In this document: positions 47,953-56,886 of the stretch, one piece after another
How positions within the stretch are numbered: position 1 is the first letter of the stretch
How the letters are laid out: every line of letters begins with the position of its first letter
Source of the DNA: Magnetovibrio sp.
Lineage (GTDB): Bacteria; Pseudomonadota; Alphaproteobacteria; Rhodospirillales; Magnetovibrionaceae
Assembly: GCA_028281525.1 (NCBI GenBank)
Contig: JANQJR010000035.1
Coordinates: 62,001 to 126,000, forward strand
Direction: 5' to 3'
Length of the DNA: 64,000 nt
Notes under the pieces: model-generated
Told to the model about the DNA's origin: nothing
Seen by the model: the letters and a program-made list of their open reading frames with translations, nothing else
The model's database searches: none
Program-made: the position numbers and the translations under genes

Positions 47953-48436
47953 GAATTCTCCGCCACGTTTTTGACCTTGATGAAGACATCAACTATCGCA
48001 GCATTTGTCATCGGCGTGCAATGTTTGCCTGAATAAATGGGACCGTTAATTGCACACAGAAATTCCGATTAAGGTGTTGATCATCCACACCAAGTTCCGT
48101 GAAGCCCTTACGAATGCAGTTGCCAATTCGGTTTCCTGGTCATACCCTTATAAGGAGATGTACCGGCGAGGCCGTTTCAAGACATAAGGCCGGATGGGGA
48201 GGTACAATGAACCCCAAAACGATTGATGAGCACCTCATCATTCTGAGCGGCCCGCGCGCGTTTTCGCGTTTGTGTGGACTGCGGCTTCGACACTCACAAA
48301 AATCGTGTTTTGTTTTGGGCGAAACGAACGGCCCGGTTTTTGGCTACGCGAAATGTTCGGCACAAAACACCCATATGGGTTTGGAAAATCAAGCATGCGT
48401 GCGCGCATGACAACGGTTGAGTTAGGAGAAGTTAAG
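47953..48436. promoter_or_regulatory. Long divergent region before the polyamine-type ABC transporter
   Basis: The 484 bp separate the amidotransferase gene from the binding-protein gene and should hold both promoters. The left half shows no gene. A TTATAAGGAG sequence lies at about 48150 and a small ORF with a strong ribosome binding site occupies 48207-48410. AT-rich blocks at about 48295-48320 may form the transporter promoter. Confidence 0.35.
48207..48410 (+). CDS. Possible small ORF upstream of the ABC transporter operon
   Basis: A 67-codon frame starts at ATG 48207 behind GGGGAGG, which is well spaced. The peptide (MNPKTIDEHLIILSGPRAF...) is basic in the middle and contains five cysteines; I recognise no family. 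It ends 26 bp before the transporter's binding-protein gene. It could be a small regulatory peptide, a leader, or a chance frame. Confidence 0.3.
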   Translation: MNPKTIDEHLIILSGPRAFSRLCGLRLRHSQKSCFVLGETNGPVFGYAKCSAQNTHMGLENQACVRA

Positions 48437-49513
48437 ATGTTTAAGCCGAAGACCAATCTCATCCTTGGCGCGGTTCTGAGCGCGACTGTGGCCCTGACGG
48501 CCAACACAGCCGGCGCCGAAACACTGCGTCTTTTGACCTGGGGCGGCTATGCGCCCGAAAAGGTCGTCGACATGTTCAAGGCTGAAACCGGCATCGATGT
48601 TGAGGTGACGAACTCCAACAACGAGGAAATGATTTCCAAATTGCGCGCCACCGGCGGCGCGGGTTTCGACCTCGCACAACCTTCCCAGGACCGTATCACC
48701 AGCGCCCAGGCTGAATACGATATCTACAAGCCGATCGATCTGTCGAAGATCGACACCAGCTTGATGATCGGTTCCATGCTGGAAGGCACCAAGAAGAACA
48801 CCATGTTCGACGGCAAGGTATACGGTGTGCCGCATGTCTGGGGCACCAGCGCCTTGACGGTCAACACCACCAAAGCGCCGGACGTGAAGGATTACTTGGA
48901 TTTGTGCAATCCTAAATATGCGGGCAAGGTCTCATACCGCATGAAACGTCCGACGCTGATCGCGTTCGCCTTTTCCATGGGGATGGATCCGTTCGCGGCC
49001 TACAACGACAAAGCGAAGTACCAGCAGATCCTCGACAAGGTTCAGGCCAAGCTGATCGAATGCAAGCCGAACGTCAAAGCCTATTGGACGGGCGGCGACG
49101 CGCTGATCAATCTGATCCGTTCCGATGAAATCGTCGCGGCCATGGCCTGGGACGGTTCCGGCTGGAAGGTCAATGCCGAAAAGCCCGAAGTCAAAACCAT
49201 CGCGCCGACGGCGGGCGCGCTCGGTTGGATCGACACGTTCGCATTGCCGAAGAAAACCAAGGCGGAAGATGCTGCCTATAAGTGGATTAACTTCGTGATG
49301 CAGCCGAAAATCGCGGCGATGATTACCGAAGCGGCGGGGAACTTCACCGCCGCCAAGGATGGTGATAAGTACGTCACCGAAGCCAAGCGCAAGGTTTATC
49401 AAGAAACCTTCCCGCCGGCGGCCATCGACAACATCAAATGGTATCCGCCGGTTCCGGCCGGATTGGAAGACATGGAAGGTAAAGTCATGGACCGCGTGCA
49501 AGCGGCGAGATGA
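48437..49513 (+). CDS. Polyamine-type (PotD/PotF) ABC transporter substrate-binding protein
   Basis: Started at ATG 48437 (AGGAGAAG upstream) the protein has 358 residues with a signal peptide (cleavage near AGA at about 27). The mature start ETLRLLTWGGYAPEKVVDMF and the later SNNEEMISKLRATGG, GVPHVWGTSALTVNT and MAWDGSGW fit the spermidine/putrescine-binding family. The ligand is not clear: the acidic pocket residues of PotD cannot be mapped by eye, and the linked phosphodiesterase hints at a glycerophospho-amine. It heads an operon with ATPase and two permeases. Confidence 0.88.
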   Translation: MFKPKTNLILGAVLSATVALTANTAGAETLRLLTWGGYAPEKVVDMFKAETGIDVEVTNSNNEEMISKLRATGGAGFDLAQPSQDRITSAQAEYDIYKPIDLSKIDTSLMIGSMLEGTKKNTMFDGKVYGVPHVWGTSALTVNTTKAPDVKDYLDLCNPKYAGKVSYRMKRPTLIAFAFSMGMDPFAAYNDKAKYQQILDKVQAKLIECKPNVKAYWTGGDALINLIRSDEIVAAMAWDGSGWKVNAEKPEVKTIAPTAGALGWIDTFALPKKTKAEDAAYKWINFVMQPKIAAMITEAAGNFTAAKDGDKYVTEAKRKVYQETFPPAAIDNIKWYPPVPAGLEDMEGKVMDRVQAAR

Positions 49514-49536
49514 TGATTGCCTCCACATGAAAAAGA

Positions 49537-49573
49537 GGCGCGGGGTGTTTCGTGCACCTCGCGCCGGTTTTTT
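49537..49573 (+). terminator. Strong hairpin between the binding-protein gene and the ABC ATPase gene
   Basis: GGCGCGGGGTG and CACCTCGCGCC form an 11-bp stem with one G-T wobble, a 7-nt loop and a GGTTTTTTC tail. It looks like an efficient intrinsic terminator placed so that the binding protein is made in excess over the membrane parts. Confidence 0.85.
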
Positions 49574-49614
49574 CTGTATTCTATGGGGTGTTGTGAACTG
49601 AGACCGAGGGGGCG

Positions 49615-50739
49615 ATGCTTGAGACCACAGACAGTTTTGATCTGGAATGCCGTTCCCTTGTGCGCCGCTTCGGCGCTTTTGTCGCCGTGGATAACGTTTC
49701 CTTCGGCGTTCCCCAAGGCGACTTTTTTTCCATTCTGGGCCCTTCGGGATGCGGGAAAACCACCATATTGCGCATGATGGCGGGGTTCGACCAGCCCACT
49801 TCGGGCGACATCCTGATCAAAGGCAATTCGGTTCTGGACGTGCCGCCCAACAAACGGCCGGTCAACATGGTGTTCCAGCAACTGGCCCTGTTTCCCATGA
49901 TGTCAGTGGCGGAAAACATCGCCTATGGCTTGGTGCGCAAGGGCCTGGGAAAATCGGAAATTGCCGATAAGGTCAAGTCCGCGCTGGATCGCATCGGTCT
50001 GCCGACATCCGGCGATAAAAGCATCAAGCAGCTTTCCGGCGGTCAGCAGCAACGCGTCGCCATCGCCCGCTGTCTGGTGCTGGAGCCCACGGCCCTTTTG
50101 CTGGATGAGCCGTTGGGTGCGTTGGACCTAAAATTGCGCGAGCACATGAAGGTCGAGCTGAAAAAAATGCAAGACCAGTTCGCCACCACATTCGTCTACA
50201 TCACCCACGACCAGTCCGAGGCGTTGGTCATGTCCAATCACGTAGCGGTGATGAACGAAGGCCGGTTCGAACAGATCGGCACGCCCCAGGACTTGTACTA
50301 TCACCCGGATACCGCTTTCGTCGCGGGGTTTGTCGGTGACAGCAATCGATGGCATGGTACGGTCGAACGCGCGGACAGCTCGGGCGTCAAGGTGGTGACG
50401 GCGGATGGCGTGTCTTTGCTCGCCACGCCCGCCGGTGATGCGCCTTTGAGCAAAGGCGGTGAGGTGGACATTTTCGTCCGCCCGGAATCGGTGGTGCTGT
50501 CTCTCGAAGCCGAACGCGTGTCCGGCATGGACAACCGCATCAGCGGCGAATTGATCAGCATCCTGTTCAATGGCGCCAACTCGCGCGCTTTGATCCGGGA
50601 CTCGAAAACCGGCGGTGAACTGGACGTGGCCCTGCCGCAGACGGGCGAATTCTCGACCCTTGCGCAGGGCGCGGAGGTACACCTCGGGTGGGGCTTGGCG
50701 CAAGCCAAGGCCTTTGCGGTGAATGGGGAGCGGCCATGA
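49615..50739 (+). CDS. ABC transporter ATP-binding protein (PotA/PotG type)
   Basis: A 374-residue ATPase with Walker A GPSGCGKTT, Q-loop NMVFQQLALFP, signature LSGGQQQRVAIARCL, Walker B ALLLDEPLGALD and the switch histidine in YITHDQSEAL. A C-terminal TOBE-type regulatory domain follows (about 245-374, VDIFVRPESVVLS). The organisation is that of PotA. Its stop overlaps the next permease start (ATGA). Confidence 0.94.
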   Translation: MLETTDSFDLECRSLVRRFGAFVAVDNVSFGVPQGDFFSILGPSGCGKTTILRMMAGFDQPTSGDILIKGNSVLDVPPNKRPVNMVFQQLALFPMMSVAENIAYGLVRKGLGKSEIADKVKSALDRIGLPTSGDKSIKQLSGGQQQRVAIARCLVLEPTALLLDEPLGALDLKLREHMKVELKKMQDQFATTFVYITHDQSEALVMSNHVAVMNEGRFEQIGTPQDLYYHPDTAFVAGFVGDSNRWHGTVERADSSGVKVVTADGVSLLATPAGDAPLSKGGEVDIFVRPESVVLSLEAERVSGMDNRISGELISILFNGANSRALIRDSKTGGELDVALPQTGEFSTLAQGAEVHLGWGLAQAKAFAVNGERP

Positions 50740-51599
50740 CGCTCGGCACATCGACCAGGCTTGGGTTGTTTTTGCTGCTCGCGCCGATCCTGGTGTGGTT
50801 GATTGCGTTGCTGGTCCTGCCCCACGCAGACATGTTCCTGGTGTCCATGCGCGAAAAGGTCGCACCCCGGACGTACGAGTTCAGCCTCGCGAACTACGCG
50901 GAGTTTTTCACCGAACCCCTTTACTGGCGCACGTTCGCGCGCACCGCGATCATGTCCATCGCCGCCACCGCGATGACCTTGCTGATCGCGTTTCCGGTGT
51001 CCTATTACATCGCCAAGATGTTGCGTGGACGGCTCAAGAGTTTCTTGTTCCTGCTGTGCCTGGTGCCGTTTTGGGTGAGCGAACTGGTGCGCACCTTCGG
51101 ATGGATGATCCTGCTGCGTGAATCTGGAGTGTTCAGCAATGTGTTCCAATGGGTCGGGTTGGCGGACGCCCCTGTGGAAATGCTTTATAACGACGCCACC
51201 ATTATGGTCGGCCTGGTCTATACCTCCATGTTGTTCATGGTGGTGCCGTTGGTCACCACGTTGGACAGCCTCGACGATGCCCAGGTCGAGGCCGGGTACG
51301 ACCTGGGCGGCAATGCTTTTACGGTGTTGCGTGAGATCATCGTGCCTCACGCCATGCCGGGCATCGTGTCGGGGTGCATCGTGGTGTTCATGTTGACGCT
51401 CGGCAACTACCTGACGCCGGTGCTGTTGGGCGGTAAGGATTCGCTGTGGTTCACGGCGCAGATTTACACCCAGTTCATCACCCGTTTTAACTGGGAGTTG
51501 GGCGCGGCGTTCGGTTTTCTTTTGCTGGCGCTGTCGTCCCTCATTGTCTGGGCCGGCCTCAAGGTCACCCGTCAGACCTTGACCGAGACCATGGGTTAG
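50736..51599 (+). CDS. ABC transporter permease (PotB/PotH type)
   Basis: The 287-residue permease starts at 50736, overlapping the ATPase stop. It has six transmembrane segments and the EAA loop region QVEAGYDLGGNAFTVLREIIVPHAMPGI. The pattern SYYIAKMLRGRLKSFLFLLCLVPFWVSELVRTFGW is typical of PotB/PotH. Acts with the following permease in the importer. Confidence 0.93.
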   Translation: MTLGTSTRLGLFLLLAPILVWLIALLVLPHADMFLVSMREKVAPRTYEFSLANYAEFFTEPLYWRTFARTAIMSIAATAMTLLIAFPVSYYIAKMLRGRLKSFLFLLCLVPFWVSELVRTFGWMILLRESGVFSNVFQWVGLADAPVEMLYNDATIMVGLVYTSMLFMVVPLVTTLDSLDDAQVEAGYDLGGNAFTVLREIIVPHAMPGIVSGCIVVFMLTLGNYLTPVLLGGKDSLWFTAQIYTQFITRFNWELGAAFGFLLLALSSLIVWAGLKVTRQTLTETMG

Positions 51600-51609
51600 G
51601 AGAGCTGAG

Positions 51610-52464
51610 ATGATTCCCTCCATTCCCCAACCCAAGGCCTTTCGCTTTCTTTACGGCAGCTATGTCGTGCTGTTTTTCATCTATCTGGTGATGCCGCTCA
51701 CCGTGGTGGCGGTGTTCGCGTTCAACGATTCCATGTTCCCATCCCTGCCGTGGGGCGGCTTTACGTGGGACTGGTTCTTCAACGATACAGAACCGCGCCT
51801 TGGCCTGTTCCACGACAGCCGCCTGCTGGAAAGCATCTGGACCTCGTTCGTCATCGCGTGCTGGGTCACGGTGTTGTCCGTGACGGTGGGCACCACCAAC
51901 GCCTTCCTGTTTGAACGGCGCGATTTTCCGTTCAAGAACGTTTTATACATGCTGATGTTGCTGCCCCTGGTGGTGCCCGGGGTGATCTTGGGGATTTCGA
52001 TCCTGGTGTTTTCATCGACCATCGCCAACTGGCTGGAAAACAGCTTCGGCCTGGATTTGATGTTTCTGCGGCCCAGCACCTTCCTGGTGATTTTGGGCCA
52101 GTTTTCGTTCATCGCCACCATCGCCACGCTGGTGATCGCCGCGCGGCTGCGCAAGTTCGACACCGCCCTGGAAGAAGCGGCGCAAAGCCTGGGCGCGTCA
52201 CGCCTGACGGCGGTGTGGACGGTGACGATCCCCTACCTCAAGCCGGCGATCATTGGCGCGGCCATCGTGTCGTTCCTGATGTCGTTCGAAAACTTCAACA
52301 CCACGTTGATGCTGGTGGGGTCCGACCAGCCGTTGACCATCGCCATGTACGGGCGCTTGCGGGAAGGCTCCACCCCGCAACTGAACGCCTTGTCGATGTT
52401 GCTGATGGCGGTGTCGGGCACCTTGGCGTTGATGAGCGTGTTCGTGCAACGCGATCGAAACTGA
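51610..52464 (+). CDS. ABC transporter permease (PotC/PotI type)
   Basis: A 284-residue permease with six transmembrane segments, preceded by AGGAGAG. The EAA loop is ALEEAAQSLGASRLTAVWTVTIPYLKPAI, and the ending SFENFNTTLMLVGSDQPLTIAMYGRLREG fits PotC/PotI. It completes the importer; the phosphodiesterase gene follows after 15 bp. Confidence 0.93.
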   Translation: MIPSIPQPKAFRFLYGSYVVLFFIYLVMPLTVVAVFAFNDSMFPSLPWGGFTWDWFFNDTEPRLGLFHDSRLLESIWTSFVIACWVTVLSVTVGTTNAFLFERRDFPFKNVLYMLMLLPLVVPGVILGISILVFSSTIANWLENSFGLDLMFLRPSTFLVILGQFSFIATIATLVIAARLRKFDTALEEAAQSLGASRLTAVWTVTIPYLKPAIIGAAIVSFLMSFENFNTTLMLVGSDQPLTIAMYGRLREGSTPQLNALSMLLMAVSGTLALMSVFVQRDRN

Positions 52465-52479
52465 CGAGGCGAAACGGCC

Positions 52480-53223
52480 ATGAGCGATTTACATCCAGCC
52501 CATATGCCGAAAATCATCGCGCACCGCGGCGCCAGCGGCAGCGCCCCGGAAAACACCATCGCCGCGATCCGCCGCGCCGCCGAATTGGGCGCGCGGGCAG
52601 TCGAATTCGACGCCACCGTCAGCGCCGACGGCGTCGCCCTGGTGATGCACGATTTCAACGTGGAGCGCTGCTCCGACGGCCACGGCCCGGTGGTGCTCAA
52701 GACCCTGGAAGAGGTTGAGAAGCTGGACGCAGGCGGCTGGTTCGATCCGCGGTTTGCGGGCGAGCCGATCCCGACCCTCAAACGCGCTTTGGAGACCGTG
52801 CGCGCCACGGACATGATGCCCAACCTGGAGATCAAGCCGACACTGGGCTGGGAAGAGCCCACGGCGCGCGCGGTGGCGCAAACGCTCCGTGAGACGTGGC
52901 CCATGGATCGTCCGGTCCTGGTGTCGTCCATGAGCCCCTTGGCGCTAGATGCATTTCGCGACTTGATGCCGGGTGTGTCCTTGGGGCTGATCGTCTACGC
53001 CATTCCCGAAAACTGGCGCCAACGCCTCAAGGATCACCATTGTCACAGCCTGCATTGTTATCGCGATTTCGTGACCTATGACTTGGTCCAGGACGTTCAC
53101 GCCTTGGATGCGCGGTTGCACGTCTATACGGTGAATACTCTAGACATGGCCAAATCCCTGTTCGCCATGGGCGTTGATGCGGTGTTCACCGATCACCCGG
53201 AAAACCTTCTGGAACTCTTATAA
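52480..53223 (+). CDS. Cytosolic glycerophosphodiester phosphodiesterase
   Basis: The 247-residue GDPD begins with IIAHRGASGSAPENTIAAI, followed by VEFDATVSADGVALVMHDF and LEIKP: all metal and catalytic residues (His-Arg, Glu-Asp, His, Glu-Lys) are present. There is no signal peptide, so it acts in the cytoplasm like UgpQ, splitting an imported glycerophosphodiester into glycerol-3-phosphate and an alcohol (such as ethanolamine or choline). It sits directly behind the importer and before a glycerol-3-phosphate dehydrogenase, which strongly links the transporter to such substrates. Confidence 0.93.
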   Translation: MSDLHPAHMPKIIAHRGASGSAPENTIAAIRRAAELGARAVEFDATVSADGVALVMHDFNVERCSDGHGPVVLKTLEEVEKLDAGGWFDPRFAGEPIPTLKRALETVRATDMMPNLEIKPTLGWEEPTARAVAQTLRETWPMDRPVLVSSMSPLALDAFRDLMPGVSLGLIVYAIPENWRQRLKDHHCHSLHCYRDFVTYDLVQDVHALDARLHVYTVNTLDMAKSLFAMGVDAVFTDHPENLLELL

Positions 53224-53324
53224 ACAAAGCCAACGCCATCTTTACCGTCTTCATGGCGCGTCTAATCCCCACTATCTTTTGTGTGATTCATCGCCCAGGC
53301 GTATCATGAAAAGAGGGGAAGATC

Positions 53325-54329
53325 ATGGAGGCCGTCATGCAAAACATCGGTGTTTTGGGCGCAGGTGCATTTGGCACGGCGATGGCGATCATTGCCCGAC
53401 GCGCGGGAAGAAGCGTCACCATCTGGGCGCACGAACCGGAAGTCGTGGAAGCCATCAATGTTCGCCACGAAAACGAAATCTTTCTGGCGGGATATTCTCT
53501 CGATCCGGAAATTCGCGCGACCAACGATCTCGGCGAGGTGTGCGCCAACGATGCCGTGATTGTCGCCGTGCCGACGGTCTTCCTGCGAACCGTCGTCACA
53601 GCCGCCGCCCGGCATTGGCGTCCCGGCGTTTCGGCCATGATTTGCTCCAAGGGGGTCGAGCAGGATAGTTGCAAATTGATGTCCGAAGTGGTGGCCGATT
53701 GTTTGGGTCCCCAGACCACCATCGCCTCAATGGGCGGCCCGACGTTCGCCAAAGGGCTTGCCGCGGACAAACCATCCGCGGCAACCTTGGCATGCCCGGA
53801 CCTGAACATGGCGAAGCGCCTATCAAACGCCTTGGCGTCGCCGAACTTTCGCACCTTTGTGACGGACGACATCATTGGCACCCAATTGGGCGGGGCGACC
53901 AAGAACGTCATCGCTATTGCGTGCGGCGTTGTCGCCGGGAAGGGGCTCGGGGACAATGCCCGCGCCGCGTTGATCACGCGCGGGTTGTCGGAAATCCACG
54001 ACTTGGGCCTCGTGTTGGGCGCTCGACCCCACACCCTCATGGGGCTGTCATGCCTGGGCGATCTCAGCCTGACCTGCAATGCCATGCAGTCGCGCAATTT
54101 TTCAGTGGGTTATCGGCTGGGGCAAGGCGAAACCCTCGAACACATCATGGGCGGGGGGCGCAAGACGGTTGCCGAAGGTGTGCCCAACGCCGAAACGGTG
54201 ACCGAGTTGGCGCGCCGCAATCAAGTTGATATGCCGATCTGTCTTGCCGTTGAGGCTGTCTTGGCGATCGAGGCCGATTTGGACGCCATCATCCACGGAT
54301 TGCTGTCGCGTCCCATCACCGACGAATAA
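53325..54329 (+). CDS. gpsA: NAD(P)-dependent glycerol-3-phosphate dehydrogenase
   Basis: A 334-residue GpsA with NAD-binding GVLGAGAFGTAMAIIARR, the catalytic lysine region GGATKNVIAIACGVVAGKGLGDNARAALITRGL and GLSCLGDLSLTC. The start at 53325 is backed by GAGGGGAAG. It interconverts glycerol-3-phosphate and dihydroxyacetone phosphate. GpsA is usually biosynthetic and often found alone; directly behind the phosphodiesterase it would more naturally process the glycerol-3-phosphate released there. It may therefore be a second copy in the genome. Confidence 0.93.
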   Translation: MEAVMQNIGVLGAGAFGTAMAIIARRAGRSVTIWAHEPEVVEAINVRHENEIFLAGYSLDPEIRATNDLGEVCANDAVIVAVPTVFLRTVVTAAARHWRPGVSAMICSKGVEQDSCKLMSEVVADCLGPQTTIASMGGPTFAKGLAADKPSAATLACPDLNMAKRLSNALASPNFRTFVTDDIIGTQLGGATKNVIAIACGVVAGKGLGDNARAALITRGLSEIHDLGLVLGARPHTLMGLSCLGDLSLTCNAMQSRNFSVGYRLGQGETLEHIMGGGRKTVAEGVPNAETVTELARRNQVDMPICLAVEAVLAIEADLDAIIHGLLSRPITDE

Positions 54330-54346
54330 TGTGCGCCGCATACGCG

Positions 54347-55492
54347 TCAGAAGCAGGCCTCATAAAGCCCCTTTGCCGCATTGAGCGTCAGTTCCACGGG
54401 GTTGCCGCCGGCGCTGGGATCCGCGCACGCCATGACCGCCAATTCATCAATACGGCTTCGATCCGCACCCAGATCGCTGAGCTTGGCCGGCACGCCCAGA
54501 TCGGCATTCATCTCCACCGCGAACGCATAAAACCTGTCGAAACCGCCGTCGATGCCCATGTAGGCGGCCGCGGCTGAGATACGGTCTTCGATGGCCGGGC
54601 GGTTGAACCGCAACACCGCGGGCATGACCACCGCGTTGGTCGTGCCGTGATGGGTATTGAACAGCGCACCGACGGGATGGGACAACGCGTGCATGGCGCC
54701 CAGACCCTTTTGAAATGCGGTTGCGCCCATGGCTGCGGCGCTCATCATGTGGCCGCGCGCTTCGATGTCGTTTGGATTTTCGAACACCTTGGGTAGGTTC
54801 TCTTTCACCAAGCGCATGCCTTCCAGCGCGATGCCTTGGCTCATGGGGTGGTAAAACGGGGAACAAAAAGCTTCCAGGCAATGGATGAAAGCATCCATCC
54901 CCGTGCCCACGGTGATGGCTTGGGGCATACCAAGCGTCAGTTCGGGATCGCAAATCACCGTTACCGGCAACATCTTGGGATGGAAAATGATTTTCTTCAC
55001 GTGCGATTCAGAGCTGGTCAAAACCCCCGCGCGGCCGACTTCCGAGCCTGTGCCCGCCGTGGTCGGCACGGCAACCACGGGCGCAATGGCGTCCGCATCG
55101 GCACGGGTCCACCAGTCACCGACATCTTCAAAATCCCAAACGGGACGGCTTTGCCCCGCCTGAAACGCAATCAGCTTGCCGAGATCGAGGCCCGATCCTC
55201 CGCCGAAGGCGATCACGGCGTCATGGTCGCCTTCTTGAAAGGCTTGGATTCCCGCCTCCAGGTTCCGGTCGTTGGGATTGGGGTCGACCTGGGAAAACAT
55301 CGCACGACCCAGTCCCGCTTTCTCCAGCACATCCAGCGTTTGTTGGGTGATCGGCAAATCCGCCAGACCGCGATCCGTGACCAGCAACGGTTTTTTGATT
55401 CTCGCCGCATCGCAAGCCTCGGCCAATTCTTGAATACGCCCCGCGCCAAACCGAATGGCGGTGGGATAGCTCCAGTTCGCAACGGTGGACAT
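54347..55492 (-). CDS. Iron-containing alcohol dehydrogenase
   Basis: The 381-residue protein is a group III (Fe-type) alcohol dehydrogenase. It has NAD-binding AFGGGSGLDLGKLIA and VPTTAGTGSEVG, and metal ligands in GTGMDAFIHCLEA (Asp and His), GAMHALSHPVGALFNTHHG (two His). It oxidises a primary alcohol, or reduces an aldehyde, with NAD. In tandem with the aldehyde dehydrogenase 3 bp upstream and a GS-like ligase it probably acts on a gamma-glutamylated hydroxy-amine or a related alcohol. It converges with gpsA. Confidence 0.93.
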   Translation of the reverse strand: MSTVANWSYPTAIRFGAGRIQELAEACDAARIKKPLLVTDRGLADLPITQQTLDVLEKAGLGRAMFSQVDPNPNDRNLEAGIQAFQEGDHDAVIAFGGGSGLDLGKLIAFQAGQSRPVWDFEDVGDWWTRADADAIAPVVAVPTTAGTGSEVGRAGVLTSSESHVKKIIFHPKMLPVTVICDPELTLGMPQAITVGTGMDAFIHCLEAFCSPFYHPMSQGIALEGMRLVKENLPKVFENPNDIEARGHMMSAAAMGATAFQKGLGAMHALSHPVGALFNTHHGTTNAVVMPAVLRFNRPAIEDRISAAAAYMGIDGGFDRFYAFAVEMNADLGVPAKLSDLGADRSRIDELAVMACADPSAGGNPVELTLNAAKGLYEACF

Positions 55493-55495
55493 GTG

Positions 55496-56875
55496 TTACG
55501 CCTTCTTCAGATGGTACGATTTCGCACGGGTCAGATTGTGATAGCCGATGACGGACAGCGCGCCGCCGCGCCCGGTGCCCTTGCACCCGGTCCAGCAGAG
55601 CCCCGGATCGACATAGTCCGCGCGGTTCATGAATACGGTCCCGGTCTGGATTTGTGCACCGATATGCGCCGCACGCGCGGCGTCCTGGGTCCACAGCGAA
55701 GCGGTGAGGCCGAAGTCGCTGTCGTTCATCAAGGCGATGGCGTCTTGGTCATTTTTGACTTTCATGATCCCCACCACGGGGCCGAATGTTTCATCCCGCA
55801 TCACCCGCATATCCTGGGTCACATCGACCAGGATTTGCGGCGCCATGTACGCGCCGCCATCGTCTTCGGGAAACAACGCCGGATCGACCAGCCCTTTGGC
55901 CCCTGCGGCCAGGGCTTCGGAAATCTGCGCGCGCGCTTCGTCCGCAAAACGCCTGTGCGCCATCGGACCGAGGGTGGTTTCTTGGTCGAGAGGGTTGCCG
56001 AGCTTGTAGGCGGAGACGATATCAGCGGCCTTTTCGACAAACGCATCGAATAGGGTTTCGTGAACGTAGATACGCTCGATCCCGCAACAGCATTGTCCCG
56101 AATTGAACATTGCGCCGTCGATCAGTGTGTCGACTGCTGCGTCCAAATCGGCGTCTTCCATGACGTATCCCGGGTCTTTTCCGCCCAGTTCCAGGCCGAC
56201 GCCCGTAAACGTGCCCGCCGCTGCGTGTTCGATGGACCGGCCGCCACCGACGGAGCCGGTGAAGTTGACGAAGTCGAAGCTGTTGTCCGCGATCAGAGCG
56301 GAGGTCGTCTCATGGTCCAAAAACACATTCTGGAACACATCTTGCGGCACACCGGCTTCAACAAATGCCCGCACCAGACGCTCGCCCACCAACAAGGTTT
56401 GCGTTGCGTGTTTGAGAACGACCGTATTGCCCGCGATCAGCGCGGGCGCGACGGTGTTGATCGCTGTCATGTACGGATAGTTCCAAGGCGCAATGACCAT
56501 CACCACGCCCAGGGGTTCGCGCAGAATGCGCCGTTCAAATGCATCGCTGTTTTCCACGATGATGGGCGCAAGCCCCTCTGCGGCAATACCGGCCATGTAC
56601 GTCGCGCGTTCTTCGAAACCGCGGAACTCACCGCCATAGCGCACGGGACGCCCCATCATGCGGGCGAGCTCGGGAACGACTTCGTCGTTCATTTCGCCCA
56701 ACCGTTTGACCCCTGCCAGCACCAGGTCGATGCGCTCTTGCAACGGGCGTGCGGCCCATGCGGGTTGCGCCGCACGGGCGCGGCTGATGAGGACCTTGGC
56801 CTCATCTTCCAACAGCACGGCGCGTTCGGCAAAGATAGTTCCGTCAATGGGGGAGATGCAGCGCAAGGTTGCCAT
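55496..56875 (-). CDS. NAD(P)-dependent aldehyde dehydrogenase
   Basis: A 459-residue aldehyde dehydrogenase with the cofactor region GVVMVIAPWNYPYMTAINTV, catalytic glutamate in GLELGGKDPGYVME and nucleophile in NSGQCCCGIERIYV. The cysteine triplet around the active-site cysteine is unusual; the first or second would be the nucleophile by alignment. It would turn the aldehyde produced by the adjacent alcohol dehydrogenase into the acid. It starts 11 bp after the GS-like gene, in the same direction. Confidence 0.94.
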   Translation of the reverse strand: MATLRCISPIDGTIFAERAVLLEDEAKVLISRARAAQPAWAARPLQERIDLVLAGVKRLGEMNDEVVPELARMMGRPVRYGGEFRGFEERATYMAGIAAEGLAPIIVENSDAFERRILREPLGVVMVIAPWNYPYMTAINTVAPALIAGNTVVLKHATQTLLVGERLVRAFVEAGVPQDVFQNVFLDHETTSALIADNSFDFVNFTGSVGGGRSIEHAAAGTFTGVGLELGGKDPGYVMEDADLDAAVDTLIDGAMFNSGQCCCGIERIYVHETLFDAFVEKAADIVSAYKLGNPLDQETTLGPMAHRRFADEARAQISEALAAGAKGLVDPALFPEDDGGAYMAPQILVDVTQDMRVMRDETFGPVVGIMKVKNDQDAIALMNDSDFGLTASLWTQDAARAAHIGAQIQTGTVFMNRADYVDPGLCWTGCKGTGRGGALSVIGYHNLTRAKSYHLKKA

Positions 56876-56886
56876 GTTGGTTTCTC

